From the NCBI RefSeq assembly GCF_002933275.1, contig NZ_PSSX01000017.1, forward strand, positions 30,666-94,665: a stretch of 64,000 nt of DNA, given 5' to 3'. Shown here one piece after another: positions 8,065 to 19,069 of the stretch. Origin of the DNA: Marinobacter maroccanus. GTDB lineage: Bacteria > Pseudomonadota > Gammaproteobacteria > Pseudomonadales > Oleiphilaceae. Numbering within the stretch: position 1 is the first letter of the stretch; every line of letters begins with the position of its first letter. The translations under genes were made by a program, and so were the position numbers. The notes under the pieces are model-generated. The model had not been told where the DNA came from. It made no database searches and saw nothing but the letters and a program-made list of their open reading frames with translations.

Positions 8065-11000
8065 ATGCCTGAGCAAAAACTGGTTGCAGGAAGCCTGGCA
8101 CTGGCGTTTTCGCTGGTGCTGGCCGGCTGCAAATCCGGAAGCAACAGCCCTGCGCCGGACGACGGCACCGGTGGCGGCGGCCAGACCGACACACTGCTGG
8201 AGCCGGGTGAGGACGAAGCACTGCTCTATTACAAACGACCTGACGAAAACTACAGCGGCTGGGGCCTGCATCTCTGGAACAACCCTGCCGACGGCTGCGA
8301 CGGCCTTGCCGAGGGGGTTCCAACAGAATGGAGCAGTCCCCGGTTGCCCGATGGTGTCAGCGATACTTACGGAGCCTGGTACCTGATCCCGATGCGCGAA
8401 GCCGGAGAGTGCATGAACTTCATCATACACAAGGGCGATGAAAAAGATCTGGGCGGCCTTGATCACCGCTGGCACTTCGGCTCCCTCGGCGACCGAATTT
8501 TTACCCTCAGCGGCAGCCAGGAATTGTCACAAAACCCGATTGAGGCAGAGGCCGTAACCATCGCCGGGGCCAAGGCTCACTGGCTCGATGAAACCACGGT
8601 TGTGATCAAGGACGCAGGTAGCCTGGCCCGGGTTGAACTACGGCACGACCAGAATGCGCAAATCAATGTTACCGAAAGCGATACGCTCGACGGGGGACAG
8701 TCCCTGGCACTATCGGCAACGTCCCTTGCTCCTGCCCTTGCGGAAAAATTCCCGCACCTGAGTGACTGGCCGGCCTTTGAGGTTCAGGCAGGCAACTCGG
8801 ACATCAAAGCGGCCCTCAAAGGCCAACTGGTGGCCGCCGGCTTCAACAGCAGTGACGATCTGGTCATGGCGACCGGCGTACAGATTCCGGGTGTTCTGGA
8901 CGATCTGTTTACCTATAACGGGGAGCTGGGTGCCGTAGTAAACGGCGCAGACGTGGATTTCGCGGTCTGGGCCCCCACCGCACAGTCTCTGCGTCTGCAC
9001 GTTTTCGACGATTCAGGCAGTCTGCTTCCAGGCTACCCGGTCAGCATGACTGAAACCGATGGTGTCTGGACCTCCAGCGGAAGTTTTGCGGAACTCGATC
9101 AGCAGTTCTACCAGTACGAAGTGACGGTCTACCATCCTAGAACGGGGGCCATCGAAACCACCATGGTTTCGGACCCCTATGCGCTCAGCCTCTCAACCAA
9201 CGGCCAGTATGCCCAGGTTGTCGATCTCGAGAGCAACCACAAACCGGCAGGCTGGGATTCTCTCTCAACGCCGGCTATGCTCGCTCCGGAGGACGTGGTT
9301 GTCTATGAGACCCACATTCGTGATTTCAGCGCCACCGATGAAACCCTGGATCCGGCACTGAGGGGCAAATACCGTGCATTCACCGCACCCGCAGACGGCA
9401 GCGTCGACAGTGTCGCGCACCTGAAATCCCTGGCCGATGCCGGCGTCACCCACCTCCACCTGCTTCCCGCTTTCGATATTGCCACGGTCAACGAGGACCC
9501 CACCGCGGTGGTCGACATCAGTGATGACTTCGGGCGTCTTTGCGATCTGTCAGACGAGGCTGCCAGCGCCTATCAGTCATATTGCGCCAGTGGCAAAACG
9601 ATTCGTCAGGTACTGGCTGAATTTGATCCGCTGACCGGCGACGCCCAGGCTCTGTACAACACCTTCCGGGACCTGGACAGCTTCAACTGGGGGTACGACC
9701 CGGTACACTTCACCGTTCCGGAGGGCAGCTATGCCTCCGATGCGGACGGCACCCAGCGTATTCTGGAGTTCCGGGAAATGGTGCAGGCGGCGACAGCACT
9801 CGGCCTGAACGTGGTCATGGATGTGGTCTACAACCACACCAACTCATCCGGGCTTGCCGAGAATTCCGTACTGGACAAGCTGGTCCCGGGGTATTACCAC
9901 CGCCAGAATCCGGAAACCGGAGCGGTGGAACAATCCACCTGCTGCGAGAATACCGCCAGCGAACACGCCATGATGGAAAAGCTCATGGTGGACTCACTGG
10001 TGATCTGGGCGGACCAGTACAAAATCTCCGGTTTCCGCTTCGACCTCATGGGCCACCATATGCTCAGCAATATGGAAAAAGCCCTTGCAGCGGTAAAGGC
10101 AGTTGATCCGGACACCTACTTCTACGGGGAGGCCTGGAACTTCGGCGAAGTGGCCAATAATGCCCGGGGCCAAAACGCCATCCAGTCGAATATGGCAGGC
10201 ACCGGCATCGGCTCTTTCAACGACCGGCTCCGGGATGCCGTCCGTGGCGGTGGCCCCTTTGACGGCGGTGATGCCATCCGCGCCAACCAGGGCTTCGGCA
10301 ATGGGCTCTTCACTTCACCGAACGATCGCAACAGTGGCAGCGAAGACGAGAAAAACCGCCTGCTGCAGGTCAGCGACTGGGTACGCATCGGGATTGCCGG
10401 CAGCCTGAAGGATTTCAGCTTTGAGACGGCCAATGGCGAGATTCTGAGTGGCGCCCAGATTGATTACAACGGGCAGAATGCCGGCTATACCGACGATCCC
10501 CAGGAAATCATCAACTACGTCTCGAAGCACGACAACCAGACCCTGTGGGACAACAACCAGTACAAGGCAGATTTTGCCGCGACCACCATGGAGCGGGCAC
10601 AGATGCAGGTGGTCAGCCTGGCCGTACCCATCCTCAGCCAGGGCATCCCATTCCTGCATATGGGTTCGGAGCTGCTGCGCTCAAAATCCATGGAACGGGA
10701 CAGCTACGACTCCGGCGACTGGTACAACGAAGTGGACTTCAGTTACCAGAGCTCGGCCTGGAACCGGGGCCTGCCTCGCCAGGACAAGGACGGCTCGAAC
10801 TGGGATCTCATCAGCGAAGTGATTCAGTCCGCAGGAGCCGGTGCAGCGCCGACGCCTGAAGCGATTGCCTACACCAACGAACAGGTCGGCGAGCTTCTGA
10901 CCGTGCGCAGGGACAGCCCGCTGTTCCGCCTGCAAACGGCCGAGGCTATCCAGAATCGCCTGCGCTTCCTGAATACCGGCGTCGGGCAGATTCCGGGAGT

Positions 11001-11229
11001 GATCGGTTACAGCCTGCTGGATGACGCCACGAACGAGCTTGCAGATCTGGATGCCGCCAACGACGAGATTGTTGTTGTGATCAATGCCAGCAATACCACC
11101 CAGACTCTGAGTACGGCGCTGACCGGCACCTTTTCTGTCTTGGCGGACACCTCGCCAACCAGCACGGCCAGCGCGTCGGGCGGCGATTTCTCCGTTCCCG
11201 CACTGTCCGTTGGCGTCTTTGCCCGCTGA
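8065..11229 (+). CDS. pulA: Pullulanase, surface lipoprotein (GH13, alpha-1,6-glucosidase)
   Basis: A 1054-residue debranching enzyme that cuts alpha-1,6 links in pullulan, starch or glycogen. A lipoprotein signal ends at LVLAGC (Cys22); Lys at +2 suits outer-membrane sorting. A CBM41-type starch-binding domain follows (about residues 50-150, YYKRPDENYSGWGLHLWNN), then a CBM48-like domain near 285, the pullulanase motif FNWGYDP, and the GH13 barrel. Conserved regions are DVVYNH (586-591), GFRFD with nucleophile Asp660, YGEAWN with acid/base Glu689, and HDN with Asp823. ATG 8065 has AAAGGGGA upstream; upstream in-frame codons lack the signal peptide. Confidence 0.95.
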   Translation: MPEQKLVAGSLALAFSLVLAGCKSGSNSPAPDDGTGGGGQTDTLLEPGEDEALLYYKRPDENYSGWGLHLWNNPADGCDGLAEGVPTEWSSPRLPDGVSDTYGAWYLIPMREAGECMNFIIHKGDEKDLGGLDHRWHFGSLGDRIFTLSGSQELSQNPIEAEAVTIAGAKAHWLDETTVVIKDAGSLARVELRHDQNAQINVTESDTLDGGQSLALSATSLAPALAEKFPHLSDWPAFEVQAGNSDIKAALKGQLVAAGFNSSDDLVMATGVQIPGVLDDLFTYNGELGAVVNGADVDFAVWAPTAQSLRLHVFDDSGSLLPGYPVSMTETDGVWTSSGSFAELDQQFYQYEVTVYHPRTGAIETTMVSDPYALSLSTNGQYAQVVDLESNHKPAGWDSLSTPAMLAPEDVVVYETHIRDFSATDETLDPALRGKYRAFTAPADGSVDSVAHLKSLADAGVTHLHLLPAFDIATVNEDPTAVVDISDDFGRLCDLSDEAASAYQSYCASGKTIRQVLAEFDPLTGDAQALYNTFRDLDSFNWGYDPVHFTVPEGSYASDADGTQRILEFREMVQAATALGLNVVMDVVYNHTNSSGLAENSVLDKLVPGYYHRQNPETGAVEQSTCCENTASEHAMMEKLMVDSLVIWADQYKISGFRFDLMGHHMLSNMEKALAAVKAVDPDTYFYGEAWNFGEVANNARGQNAIQSNMAGTGIGSFNDRLRDAVRGGGPFDGGDAIRANQGFGNGLFTSPNDRNSGSEDEKNRLLQVSDWVRIGIAGSLKDFSFETANGEILSGAQIDYNGQNAGYTDDPQEIINYVSKHDNQTLWDNNQYKADFAATTMERAQMQVVSLAVPILSQGIPFLHMGSELLRSKSMERDSYDSGDWYNEVDFSYQSSAWNRGLPRQDKDGSNWDLISEVIQSAGAGAAPTPEAIAYTNEQVGELLTVRRDSPLFRLQTAEAIQNRLRFLNTGVGQIPGVIGYSLLDDATNELADLDAANDEIVVVINASNTTQTLSTALTGTFSVLADTSPTSTASASGGDFSVPALSVGVFAR

Positions 11230-11301
11230 CCGGCGGGTACTGGGACCACCAAACAGCCACCGGACCACCCGGTGGCTTCTACAAAAAGAAGGAGAACACC
11301 C

Positions 11302-11730
11302 ATGAACATGAACCTCCACACTCTCGCCCTGGCTTCCGTTCTGGCCGTCACCGGTTGCGCGACGACCGGGGGCGAGCGAGACTACAGTGACTCGCTGTAT
11401 CTCAGAGGCCAGTTTGCCTGGTGGGATGCACTGCCAGAGTACAAAGTGAAGAAGGTCGACAGCGGGCTGTACCGGACTGAAGTGGAACTGAAAGCGGACG
11501 GTCAGCCCTACGAATTCAAGTTTGGCGATGCTAACTGGAGCAGTGGCACCAACTGTGGCTATCTCTCAGAGGCCGACGACAAGGAGGTTGAGCTGGACAA
11601 GCCGGTAAACGCCAACTGTTCCGCGGTGTTCGAGAACTTCCGTTTCACACCACCGGAGTCGGCAGTCTACGGCTTTTACTTTGACACCTCGGGCGAAGTG
11701 CCACAGGTCTATATCAAGAAGGCCGAATAA
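11302..11730 (+). CDS. Small lipoprotein with glycan-binding-like beta domain
   Basis: A 142-residue protein with lipobox LAVTGC (Cys19, Ala at +2, so probably outer membrane). AAGGAG at 11289-11294 sets the start. The mature part (LYLRGQFAWWDALPEYKVKKV...YRTEVELKADGQPYEFKFGDANWS) resembles the short beta-sandwich regions found beside pullulanase and starch-binding modules, with several exposed Trp/Tyr and a possible Cys pair in GTNCGYL and NANCSAV. It lies 72 bases after pulA with no terminator between, so it is probably cotranscribed. A role as accessory starch-binding protein is inferred from context. No enzymatic motif is visible. Confidence 0.75.
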   Translation: MNMNLHTLALASVLAVTGCATTGGERDYSDSLYLRGQFAWWDALPEYKVKKVDSGLYRTEVELKADGQPYEFKFGDANWSSGTNCGYLSEADDKEVELDKPVNANCSAVFENFRFTPPESAVYGFYFDTSGEVPQVYIKKAE

Positions 11731-11732
11731 AA

Positions 11733-11794
11733 GAAAAGCCCGGGCATGCGCACCGGGCTTTTCAAATCTTCTCAAGGGGCGCCATTCGGCGCCC
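11733..11794. terminator. Convergent terminator pair between the pulA unit and ppiD
   Basis: Two hairpins in tandem: gaaaagcccgg/ccgggcttttc (11733-11743 and 11753-11763), then gggcgcc/ggcgccc (11777-11783 and 11788-11794). The first would end the rightward lipoprotein message and the second the leftward ppiD message. T-tracts are short. Confidence 0.7.
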
Positions 11795-11811
11795 TCTTTA
11801 TGGAGCAGACA

Positions 11812-13656
11812 TCAGGGTCTCTCGACTTCCGCCCGGTTCCTCAGGAACTGCTGGTAGGCGGCGTATTCACGCTGCCCTTCAAGCGATGCCAGGAACTCAC
11901 GGAGCTGGTTCAGTTCAGTACCTTCTTCGGCCACCTGGCCATCGGTGACCTCGTCCAACGCGATCACAGCAGCTGAATTGGCCGTAACAGCCTTGCCGAA
12001 ACGGGTGTTATCCGCAGGACGGGGCAGCGAAAAGACCTGTTGCAGAATAGCGGGCCCAACATCCGAGGCGTTCCGGGCCAGCCCTTCATAGCTCGACCAT
12101 TCATCAATACCCTCAGGAGTCTCGCCCGCTTCAAGGTCAGCGATAATCTTATCGGCCCTTTCATCGAGAGCCTCACGTGTCTTGCGCTGCTCAAGTGTGG
12201 CACGGATCTGATCACGAACCGCGTCCAGCGGCAGCTGTTCGGCCTCATGGTACTCACGAACCCGCGCAACAACAGACACGTTGTCACCGACATCAATCAA
12301 CTCGGTATTGTAGCCAGCCTCCAGAACATCCTCGGAGAACAGTTGCCGAACCAGCCCGGCATGATCAAACGGAGCCTGGCCACCTTGGCGGGTAATACCA
12401 GTGGCCTCACGCACTTCGAGCCCAAGCTCTTCCGCGGGGCCGGCCAGATCATCGGCTGCATAGGCAGAGTCGGCAAGCTCGGCACGAACCTCCGCAAAAC
12501 GCTCCCTGGCCTGTTCGCGAGCCAGTTCACGACGCAGCTGCTCTTCCATTTCAGCCAGAGACGGCACCTCTGACTCCCTCACATCTTCCAGGCGAATCAG
12601 ATGGACACCGAACGACGTACGAACCGGCTCGGAAACTTCCCCCTCTTCAAGGGCGAATAAAGCCTCCTCGAAAGCCTCGGCGTAGATACCCCGGCCGGCA
12701 TAACCCAGATCGCCGCCTTCCTCAGCAGAGACGGTATCAATCGAATACTCCCGGGCGAGATCCGCAAAGGATTCACCAGCCGCCAGGCGCTCCTGGATAG
12801 TCGCCATGGTTTCGTCCGCGTCGCTGCCCTCTTCGATCAGGATATGAGCCGCACGACGCTCCTCGCTCGCCAGATCAGCCGACCGCTGCTCGTAATAGGC
12901 CTGAAGCTCCGCATCGTCAATTTCAATGCTCTCGGCGAGGGCGCCCTGGGACAGGGTGATATAGGCAGCATCGACCCGCTCCGGCTTCTGGAATGCTGCT
13001 GAATTCTCTCCATAGAAGGCTTCAATATCAGCCTCAGTAACCGAGACGGTATCCGCAACTGCGCTGGCGGGAATATTCAGCACCCGGAAACTGCGGGTCT
13101 GATTCTGGATCTGGAGCAGTTGCCCGGCGTTTTCATCCGCCACCAGGCCACTCTGGACGATGCCTGCACGGATCTGGTTAACCACATACTGCTTGCGCAT
13201 GGCTTCACGGAATTCACCGACCCCCATGCCCATGTTGCGCACCGTGGAAACGAACCGGTCACGGTTGAACTGCCCATCCACCTGGAACTGCGGCATCTGG
13301 GTAATCAACGCATCGATATCGGCATCATCCAGTTCCAGGCCCTGGGCATTGGCATCCTGGATCAGGACCTGTTCCTGGATCAGGGAATCCAGCACGTCTG
13401 TGCGAATCTGATCTTCGTCGAGCATGGAAGGGTCGGGGTTTTCCATCCTGGACAGCCGGCGCTGGCTCTCCATCTGCACCACGCGGAAAAACTCCCGCTC
13501 GGTAATATCCTCGCCATTGACCGTTGCCACCTCAGGCTCGCCGGAGAAGCCGCCAACAATGGCGTCCATTCCCCAGATGGATAGCGACACAATGAGAAGA
13601 CCAATGATGACCTTGGCAATCGTGCCCTGGGCATTGTTCCGAATATCTTGAAGCAT
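11812..13656 (-). CDS. ppiD: Periplasmic folding chaperone PpiD (SurA/parvulin family)
   Basis: A 614-residue inner-membrane-anchored chaperone. An N-terminal anchor (about 14-34, KVIIGLLIVSLSIWGMDAI) is followed by a SurA_N-like helical region, a parvulin PPIase domain near 265-360 (ERRAAHILIEEG...YSIDTVSAEEGGDLGYAGRG...VSEPVRTSFGVHLIRL) and a C-terminal helical domain. It helps newly exported proteins fold near the Sec translocon. The length matches E. coli PpiD (623). It follows hupB in the conserved order tig-clpP-clpX-lon-hupB-ppiD. Confidence 0.94.
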   Translation of the reverse strand: MLQDIRNNAQGTIAKVIIGLLIVSLSIWGMDAIVGGFSGEPEVATVNGEDITEREFFRVVQMESQRRLSRMENPDPSMLDEDQIRTDVLDSLIQEQVLIQDANAQGLELDDADIDALITQMPQFQVDGQFNRDRFVSTVRNMGMGVGEFREAMRKQYVVNQIRAGIVQSGLVADENAGQLLQIQNQTRSFRVLNIPASAVADTVSVTEADIEAFYGENSAAFQKPERVDAAYITLSQGALAESIEIDDAELQAYYEQRSADLASEERRAAHILIEEGSDADETMATIQERLAAGESFADLAREYSIDTVSAEEGGDLGYAGRGIYAEAFEEALFALEEGEVSEPVRTSFGVHLIRLEDVRESEVPSLAEMEEQLRRELAREQARERFAEVRAELADSAYAADDLAGPAEELGLEVREATGITRQGGQAPFDHAGLVRQLFSEDVLEAGYNTELIDVGDNVSVVARVREYHEAEQLPLDAVRDQIRATLEQRKTREALDERADKIIADLEAGETPEGIDEWSSYEGLARNASDVGPAILQQVFSLPRPADNTRFGKAVTANSAAVIALDEVTDGQVAEEGTELNQLREFLASLEGQREYAAYQQFLRNRAEVERP

Positions 13657-13730
13657 GTTTCTCCCGGATCCCTGTTCAAGGTGGTGCGGTTTTTTCGTTT
13701 CAGCGCGCTGTTACGGGCGGACCTAACGTA

Positions 13731-13760
13731 AAAAGGCGCACCCGGTCTGGAATGCGCCTT
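13731..13760 (-). terminator. Terminator of hupB
   Basis: Stem aaggcgca (13733-13740) and tgcgcctt (13753-13760); read leftward it ends in a run of T. A second, larger stem (ggtggctcc/ggagccacc, 13773-13781 and 13790-13798) lies just before it without a T-tract. Confidence 0.7.
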
Positions 13761-13811
13761 GAATTCTTCGTGGGTGGCTCCCTGTGACAGGAGCCACCGG
13801 AGAAAGAACCG

Positions 13812-14084
13812 TTACTTAACGGCGTCTTTCAGGGCCTTGCCTGCTTTGAACCCAGGCACTTTGGAGGCCGGAATCTTGATCTCGGCACCAGTCTGCGGGT
13901 TACGACCGGTACGAGCAGCACGCTCTTTAACGGAGAAGGTACCAAAACCGATCAGAGTTACCTGATCGCCTTTTTTCAGGGCACCGGTGATGGAGTTGGT
14001 CATTGCGTCCAGAGCACGGCCAGCGGCGGCTTTGGAAATATCTGCGGACTCTGCAATTGCATCGATAAGTTCGGACTTGTTCAC
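13812..14084 (-). CDS. hupB: DNA-binding protein HU-beta
   Basis: A 90-residue nucleoid protein that bends DNA as a dimer. It starts (M)[26 protein letters not shown], has the HU signature [21 protein letters not shown] and the DNA-contacting arm, and ends [15 protein letters not shown]. The start codon is GTG at 14084, with AAGGGG just upstream; extending to the next ATG would add 32 residues foreign to HU. The gene lies between lon and ppiD in the usual order. Confidence 0.96.
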   Translation of the reverse strand: MNKSELIDAIAESADISKAAAGRALDAMTNSITGALKKGDQVTLIGFGTFSVKERAARTGRNPQTGAEIKIPASKVPGFKAGKALKDAVK

Positions 14085-14243
14085 ACTAAACCCCTTCGAT
14101 TTCAGGTTGAAGATGTTATAGGTTGGATTGTTTTTTCTCGGACGTTCTCGACTATCGCATAAGCGGTCAGAGAATTCCATTCTTCAGTTTTCTTATTCCT
14201 TTCGGCTTTATACCGGCATTCGGAATAGGCACTTACTGCGCGG

Positions 14244-14294
14244 GAGCCCTTGGTATTGGCTGCTTCACGGCGAAACAGTTATACCAATGGGCTC
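14244..14294. other. Long imperfect hairpin between lon and hupB
   Basis: Arms gagcccttggtat (14244-14256) and ataccaatgggctc (14281-14294) pair with a single bulge, making a 51-base hairpin in the 238-base gap between lon and hupB. There is no T-tract on the lon side, so it is not a standard terminator; it may protect a 3' end or be processed. Confidence 0.5.
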
Positions 14295-14322
14295 TCAGGC
14301 ATGTCAACAACTCATCAAGGCT

Positions 14323-16740
14323 TTAATGTGTATTTATGCGCTCTGACGCGTCGCCCTCTTCATCACGGGGCTTCCCGGATCCGGTTTCCGGAGATGAATC
14401 CTGGGTCCTGGGCTCGGGTGGATACGCCAGTGCAATATCCAGCACTTCGTCTATCCACTTCACCGGACGAATCTCCAGCGATTCCTTGATGTTCTCCGGT
14501 ATCTCTTTGAGATCCCGAACATTTTCATCAGGAATAATCACCGTCTTGATGCCACCCCGGTGCGCCGCTAGCAGCTTTTCCTTCAAGCCGCCGATGGCCA
14601 GTACACGCCCGCGCAGGGTAATTTCACCGGTCATTGCCACGTCGGCGCGAACCGGAATCTTGGTCAGTGAAGAAACCAGCGCCGTGCACATACCGATACC
14701 GGCACTCGGGCCGTCTTTCGGCGTTGCACCTTCCGGTACGTGGACGTGCAGATCGTGTTTCTCGTGGAAATCATCCGCAATACCCAGGCCGGGTGCGCGG
14801 CTGCGTACCACCGTCAGGGCTGTCTGGATGGATTCCTGCATCACGTCACCCAGGGAACCGGTCTTGACCACCCGGCCCTTGCCCGGTGTGAGTGCACATT
14901 CAATGTGCAGCAGCTCGCCGCCTACCTGGGTCCAGGCCAGACCGGTCACCTGACCGATCTCGTTCTTTTCCTCGGCCAGACCATACTTGAACTTCTTGAC
15001 CCCCGAGTAGTCTTCAAGCATGTCCTGACTCAGGGTCACAGACGCCTTGTCGCCACTCTCCACGTGGTCCCGTACCACCTTGCGGCAGATCTTCGCGATC
15101 TCGCGCTCCAGGCCACGCACACCGGCTTCACGGGTGTAGTAGCGGATCAGGTCCCGGAGGGTATCTTCCGGCAGCTTCAGCTCGTCCTTGCGCAGGCCAT
15201 TGGCTTTGATCTGCTTGGGCAACAGATAACGCAGGGCAATGTTGACCTTCTCGTCCTCGGTATATCCGGGGATGCGGATGATTTCCATCCGGTCCAGCAG
15301 CGCCGGCGGAATATCCATGGAGTTGGAGGTGCACACGAACATCACATCGGACAGATCGTAATCCACTTCCAGGTAGTGATCGTTGAATGTGTGATTCTGC
15401 TCCGGATCCAGAACCTCAAGAAGCGCTGATGCCGGATCACCACGATGATCCATGCCCATCTTGTCGATTTCATCGAACAGGAACAGCGGGTTTTTCACCC
15501 CCACCTTGGACAACTTCTGCAGAAGTTTGCCCGGCAGTGCACCGATGTAGGTTTTCCGGTGACCGCGGATCTCGGCTTCGTCCCGGACGCCGCCGAGCGC
15601 CATCCGGGTGTATTTCCGGTTGGTAGCGCGGGCAATCGACTGCCCGAGAGACGTCTTACCAACGCCAGGAGGCCCAACCAGGCAAAGCACCGGGCCCTTT
15701 ACCTTCTTCACACGACTCTGAACCGCAAGGTATTCCAGAATACGCTTCTTGACCTCATCCAGGCCGTAATGATCCCTGTCGAGGATTTCGCGGGCTTTCT
15801 CGATGTCGTGACGGACACGGCTGCGCTTCTTCCAGGGAATGGCCAGCATCCAGTCGATGTAGCCACGCACAACAGTCGCCTCTGCAGACATTGGCGACAT
15901 CATTTTGAGCTTGTTCAGTTCGGTTTCGGTCTTCTTGCGAGCTTCTTCCGGCAGACCGGCTTCCTCAAGCTTCTGCTCAAGTTCCTCGAAGTCGTTGTTG
16001 CCCTCACCCAGGTTACCCATCTCCTTCTGGATAGCCTTCATCTGCTCATTCAGGTAGTACTCGCGCTGGCTACGCTCCATCTGCTTCTTCACCCGGCCAC
16101 GAATGCGCTTCTCGACCTCGATCAGGTCGATCTCGCCATCGAGCTTGCCCAGCAGCAGGTCCACGCGCTTGCGGATATCCAGCGCCTCAAGAAGCTCCTG
16201 CTTTTCGGGAATACGCATTTCCAGGTGAGCGGCCATGGTGTCGGCCAGGCGCTCCAGCTCTTCAATACCGGTGAGAGCATTGGAAACTTCGGAGGGCACC
16301 TTCTTGGAAAGCTTTACGTATTTCTCGAACTCGTCCATCAGAGTCTTGACGAGCACTTCCTGCTCCCGCTCGGGCAACCCCTCTTCATCCATAAGGACAG
16401 CACCACCGGACAGGTATTCGCCTTCGGTGATATCGCTGATGGTGGCCCGGGCATTGCCCTCTACCAGCACCTTGACGGTGCCGTCGGGCAGGCGGAGCAT
16501 TTGCAGGACCGTGGCCAGGGTGCCCATCTCGAACACATCCTTGGGGCCCGGCTCATCGGTGGAAGCGTCTTTCTGGGCTACCAGGAGGATTTCCTTGCTT
16601 CCTTCCATCGCGGCTTCCAGAGCCTGAATGGACTTTTCTCGGCCCACGAACAGCGGAACCACCATGTGCGGAAACACCACTACGTCACGAAGCGGAAGCA
16701 GCGGGTACTCTTGCACGGCATTTTCGGGTATACGGGTCAT
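14323..16740 (-). CDS. lon: ATP-dependent protease Lon
   Basis: An 805-residue cytosolic AAA+ serine protease that degrades damaged and regulatory proteins. The N-terminal substrate domain ([23 protein letters not shown]) leads to a Walker [10 protein letters not shown] near residue 357, Walker [11 protein letters not shown], and the C-terminal protease domain with [11 protein letters not shown] carrying the catalytic serine and [13 protein letters not shown] carrying the lysine. Length is typical (E. coli 784). The 161-base gap to clpX contains a terminator, so lon has its own promoter there; a heat-shock sigma-32 promoter was looked for and not recognised. Confidence 0.97.
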   Translation of the reverse strand: MTRIPENAVQEYPLLPLRDVVVFPHMVVPLFVGREKSIQALEAAMEGSKEILLVAQKDASTDEPGPKDVFEMGTLATVLQMLRLPDGTVKVLVEGNARATISDITEGEYLSGGAVLMDEEGLPEREQEVLVKTLMDEFEKYVKLSKKVPSEVSNALTGIEELERLADTMAAHLEMRIPEKQELLEALDIRKRVDLLLGKLDGEIDLIEVEKRIRGRVKKQMERSQREYYLNEQMKAIQKEMGNLGEGNNDFEELEQKLEEAGLPEEARKKTETELNKLKMMSPMSAEATVVRGYIDWMLAIPWKKRSRVRHDIEKAREILDRDHYGLDEVKKRILEYLAVQSRVKKVKGPVLCLVGPPGVGKTSLGQSIARATNRKYTRMALGGVRDEAEIRGHRKTYIGALPGKLLQKLSKVGVKNPLFLFDEIDKMGMDHRGDPASALLEVLDPEQNHTFNDHYLEVDYDLSDVMFVCTSNSMDIPPALLDRMEIIRIPGYTEDEKVNIALRYLLPKQIKANGLRKDELKLPEDTLRDLIRYYTREAGVRGLEREIAKICRKVVRDHVESGDKASVTLSQDMLEDYSGVKKFKYGLAEEKNEIGQVTGLAWTQVGGELLHIECALTPGKGRVVKTGSLGDVMQESIQTALTVVRSRAPGLGIADDFHEKHDLHVHVPEGATPKDGPSAGIGMCTALVSSLTKIPVRADVAMTGEITLRGRVLAIGGLKEKLLAAHRGGIKTVIIPDENVRDLKEIPENIKESLEIRPVKWIDEVLDIALAYPPEPRTQDSSPETGSGKPRDEEGDASERINTH

Positions 16741-16854
16741 TGGGAATCCTCTGACGGTATTTACTTCAGCATATCACCCTTCATTGGGGCGCCCGCAAAA
16801 ATTGCAATATTTTTACCAAACGAAACAGGGCAAGAATATCGGGATACAAAACGC

Positions 16855-16880
16855 GAAAAGGGGCGTCACCGCCCCTTTTC
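16855..16880. terminator. Terminator of clpX
   Basis: A perfect 10-base stem gaaaaggggc (16855-16864) and gccccttttc (16871-16880) with a 6-base loop; A and T runs make it usable in both directions. It lies 22 bases past the clpX stop. Confidence 0.85.
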
Positions 16881-16901
16881 ATTTGAACCACTGAGCAGCC
16901 T

Positions 16902-18185
<1,284 letters not shown>

Positions 18186-18261
18186 TGAAATACCTCTGAT
18201 CTCGTTTTGCCGGCGTCACTGCCTGATACGCCGGCCAAGTATGATGCGATTACTTCCAGTA

Positions 18262-18897
18262 TTATTTATTCGGTACGCGCTTATCAAGTATTGAATCAAT
18301 CAGCCCATACTCTTTCGCCTGGCCCGGATCCATGAAGTAGTCACGGTCGGTATCCTTGGCGATCGTCTCCAGATCCTGCCCGGTGTGATGGGCCAGGATA
18401 GAGTTCAGGGTGTGCCGGATCTTCAGGATTTCACGGGTGTGAATCTCAATGTCCGTTGCCTGCCCCTGATAACCGCCCAAAGGCTGATGAATCATCACGC
18501 GGGAATTGGGCAGGCACGCCCGCTTTCCGGCAGCACCACCGGCGAGCAGGAACGCACCCATGCTGGCCGCCTGGCCCACACACAGGGTCGCAACGTCCGG
18601 CTTGATGAACTGCATGGTGTCGTAGATGGACATGCCTGCAGTTACCGAGCCACCCGGGCTGTTGATATACAGATGAATATCCTTGTCCGGATTTTCAGAC
18701 TCCAGGAACAGGAGCTGGGCCACGATCAGGTTCGCCATGTGGTCCTCGACCGGACCCACCATGAAGATAACCCGCTCTTTGAGCAGACGGGAATAAATGT
18801 CGAACGACCGCTCGCCGCGAGCTGTCTGCTCGATAACAATCGGTACCAGTCCGGAATTGGTAACCATTGCGGGACCATCGATTGGTTTCTGCGTCAT
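18262..18897 (-). CDS. clpP: ATP-dependent Clp protease proteolytic subunit
   Basis: A 211-residue serine protease that forms the double heptamer chamber working with ClpX. The catalytic triad is Ser112 in [11 protein letters not shown], His137 in [10 protein letters not shown], and Asp186 in [28 protein letters not shown] is the oxyanion region. Length is as in E. coli (207). The gene sits between tig and clpX, read leftward. Confidence 0.97.
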   Translation of the reverse strand: MTQKPIDGPAMVTNSGLVPIVIEQTARGERSFDIYSRLLKERVIFMVGPVEDHMANLIVAQLLFLESENPDKDIHLYINSPGGSVTAGMSIYDTMQFIKPDVATLCVGQAASMGAFLLAGGAAGKRACLPNSRVMIHQPLGGYQGQATDIEIHTREILKIRHTLNSILAHHTGQDLETIAKDTDRDYFMDPGQAKEYGLIDSILDKRVPNK

Positions 18898-18998
18898 GAT
18901 GCGCCTGAACTCCTTATGGACAATGGGTCGTGGACTCGCGCCACGGCAGTTTCAATAGTGTTGCACCCCATACTTTGCCAGCAGCGGCCCCAGATGAA

Positions 18999-19021
18999 AA
19001 CAGCCGGGCATGCCGGCTGTT
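18999..19021 (-). terminator. Terminator or attenuator after tig
   Basis: Stem aacagccgg (18999-19007) and ccggctgtt (19013-19021) with a 5-base loop, followed on the minus strand by TTTT. It lies between the tig stop and clpP, so part of the tig message probably ends here. Confidence 0.65.
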
Positions 19022-19069
19022 CTCGGGGTCGGCCTTCGGGACCGGCTTCTACTCCGATCCCGGGCAAAA

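Noticed and set aside
16741..16854. A heat-shock (sigma-32) promoter for lon
   Set aside because: No convincing CTTGAAA with a properly spaced CCCCATNT was found on the minus strand.
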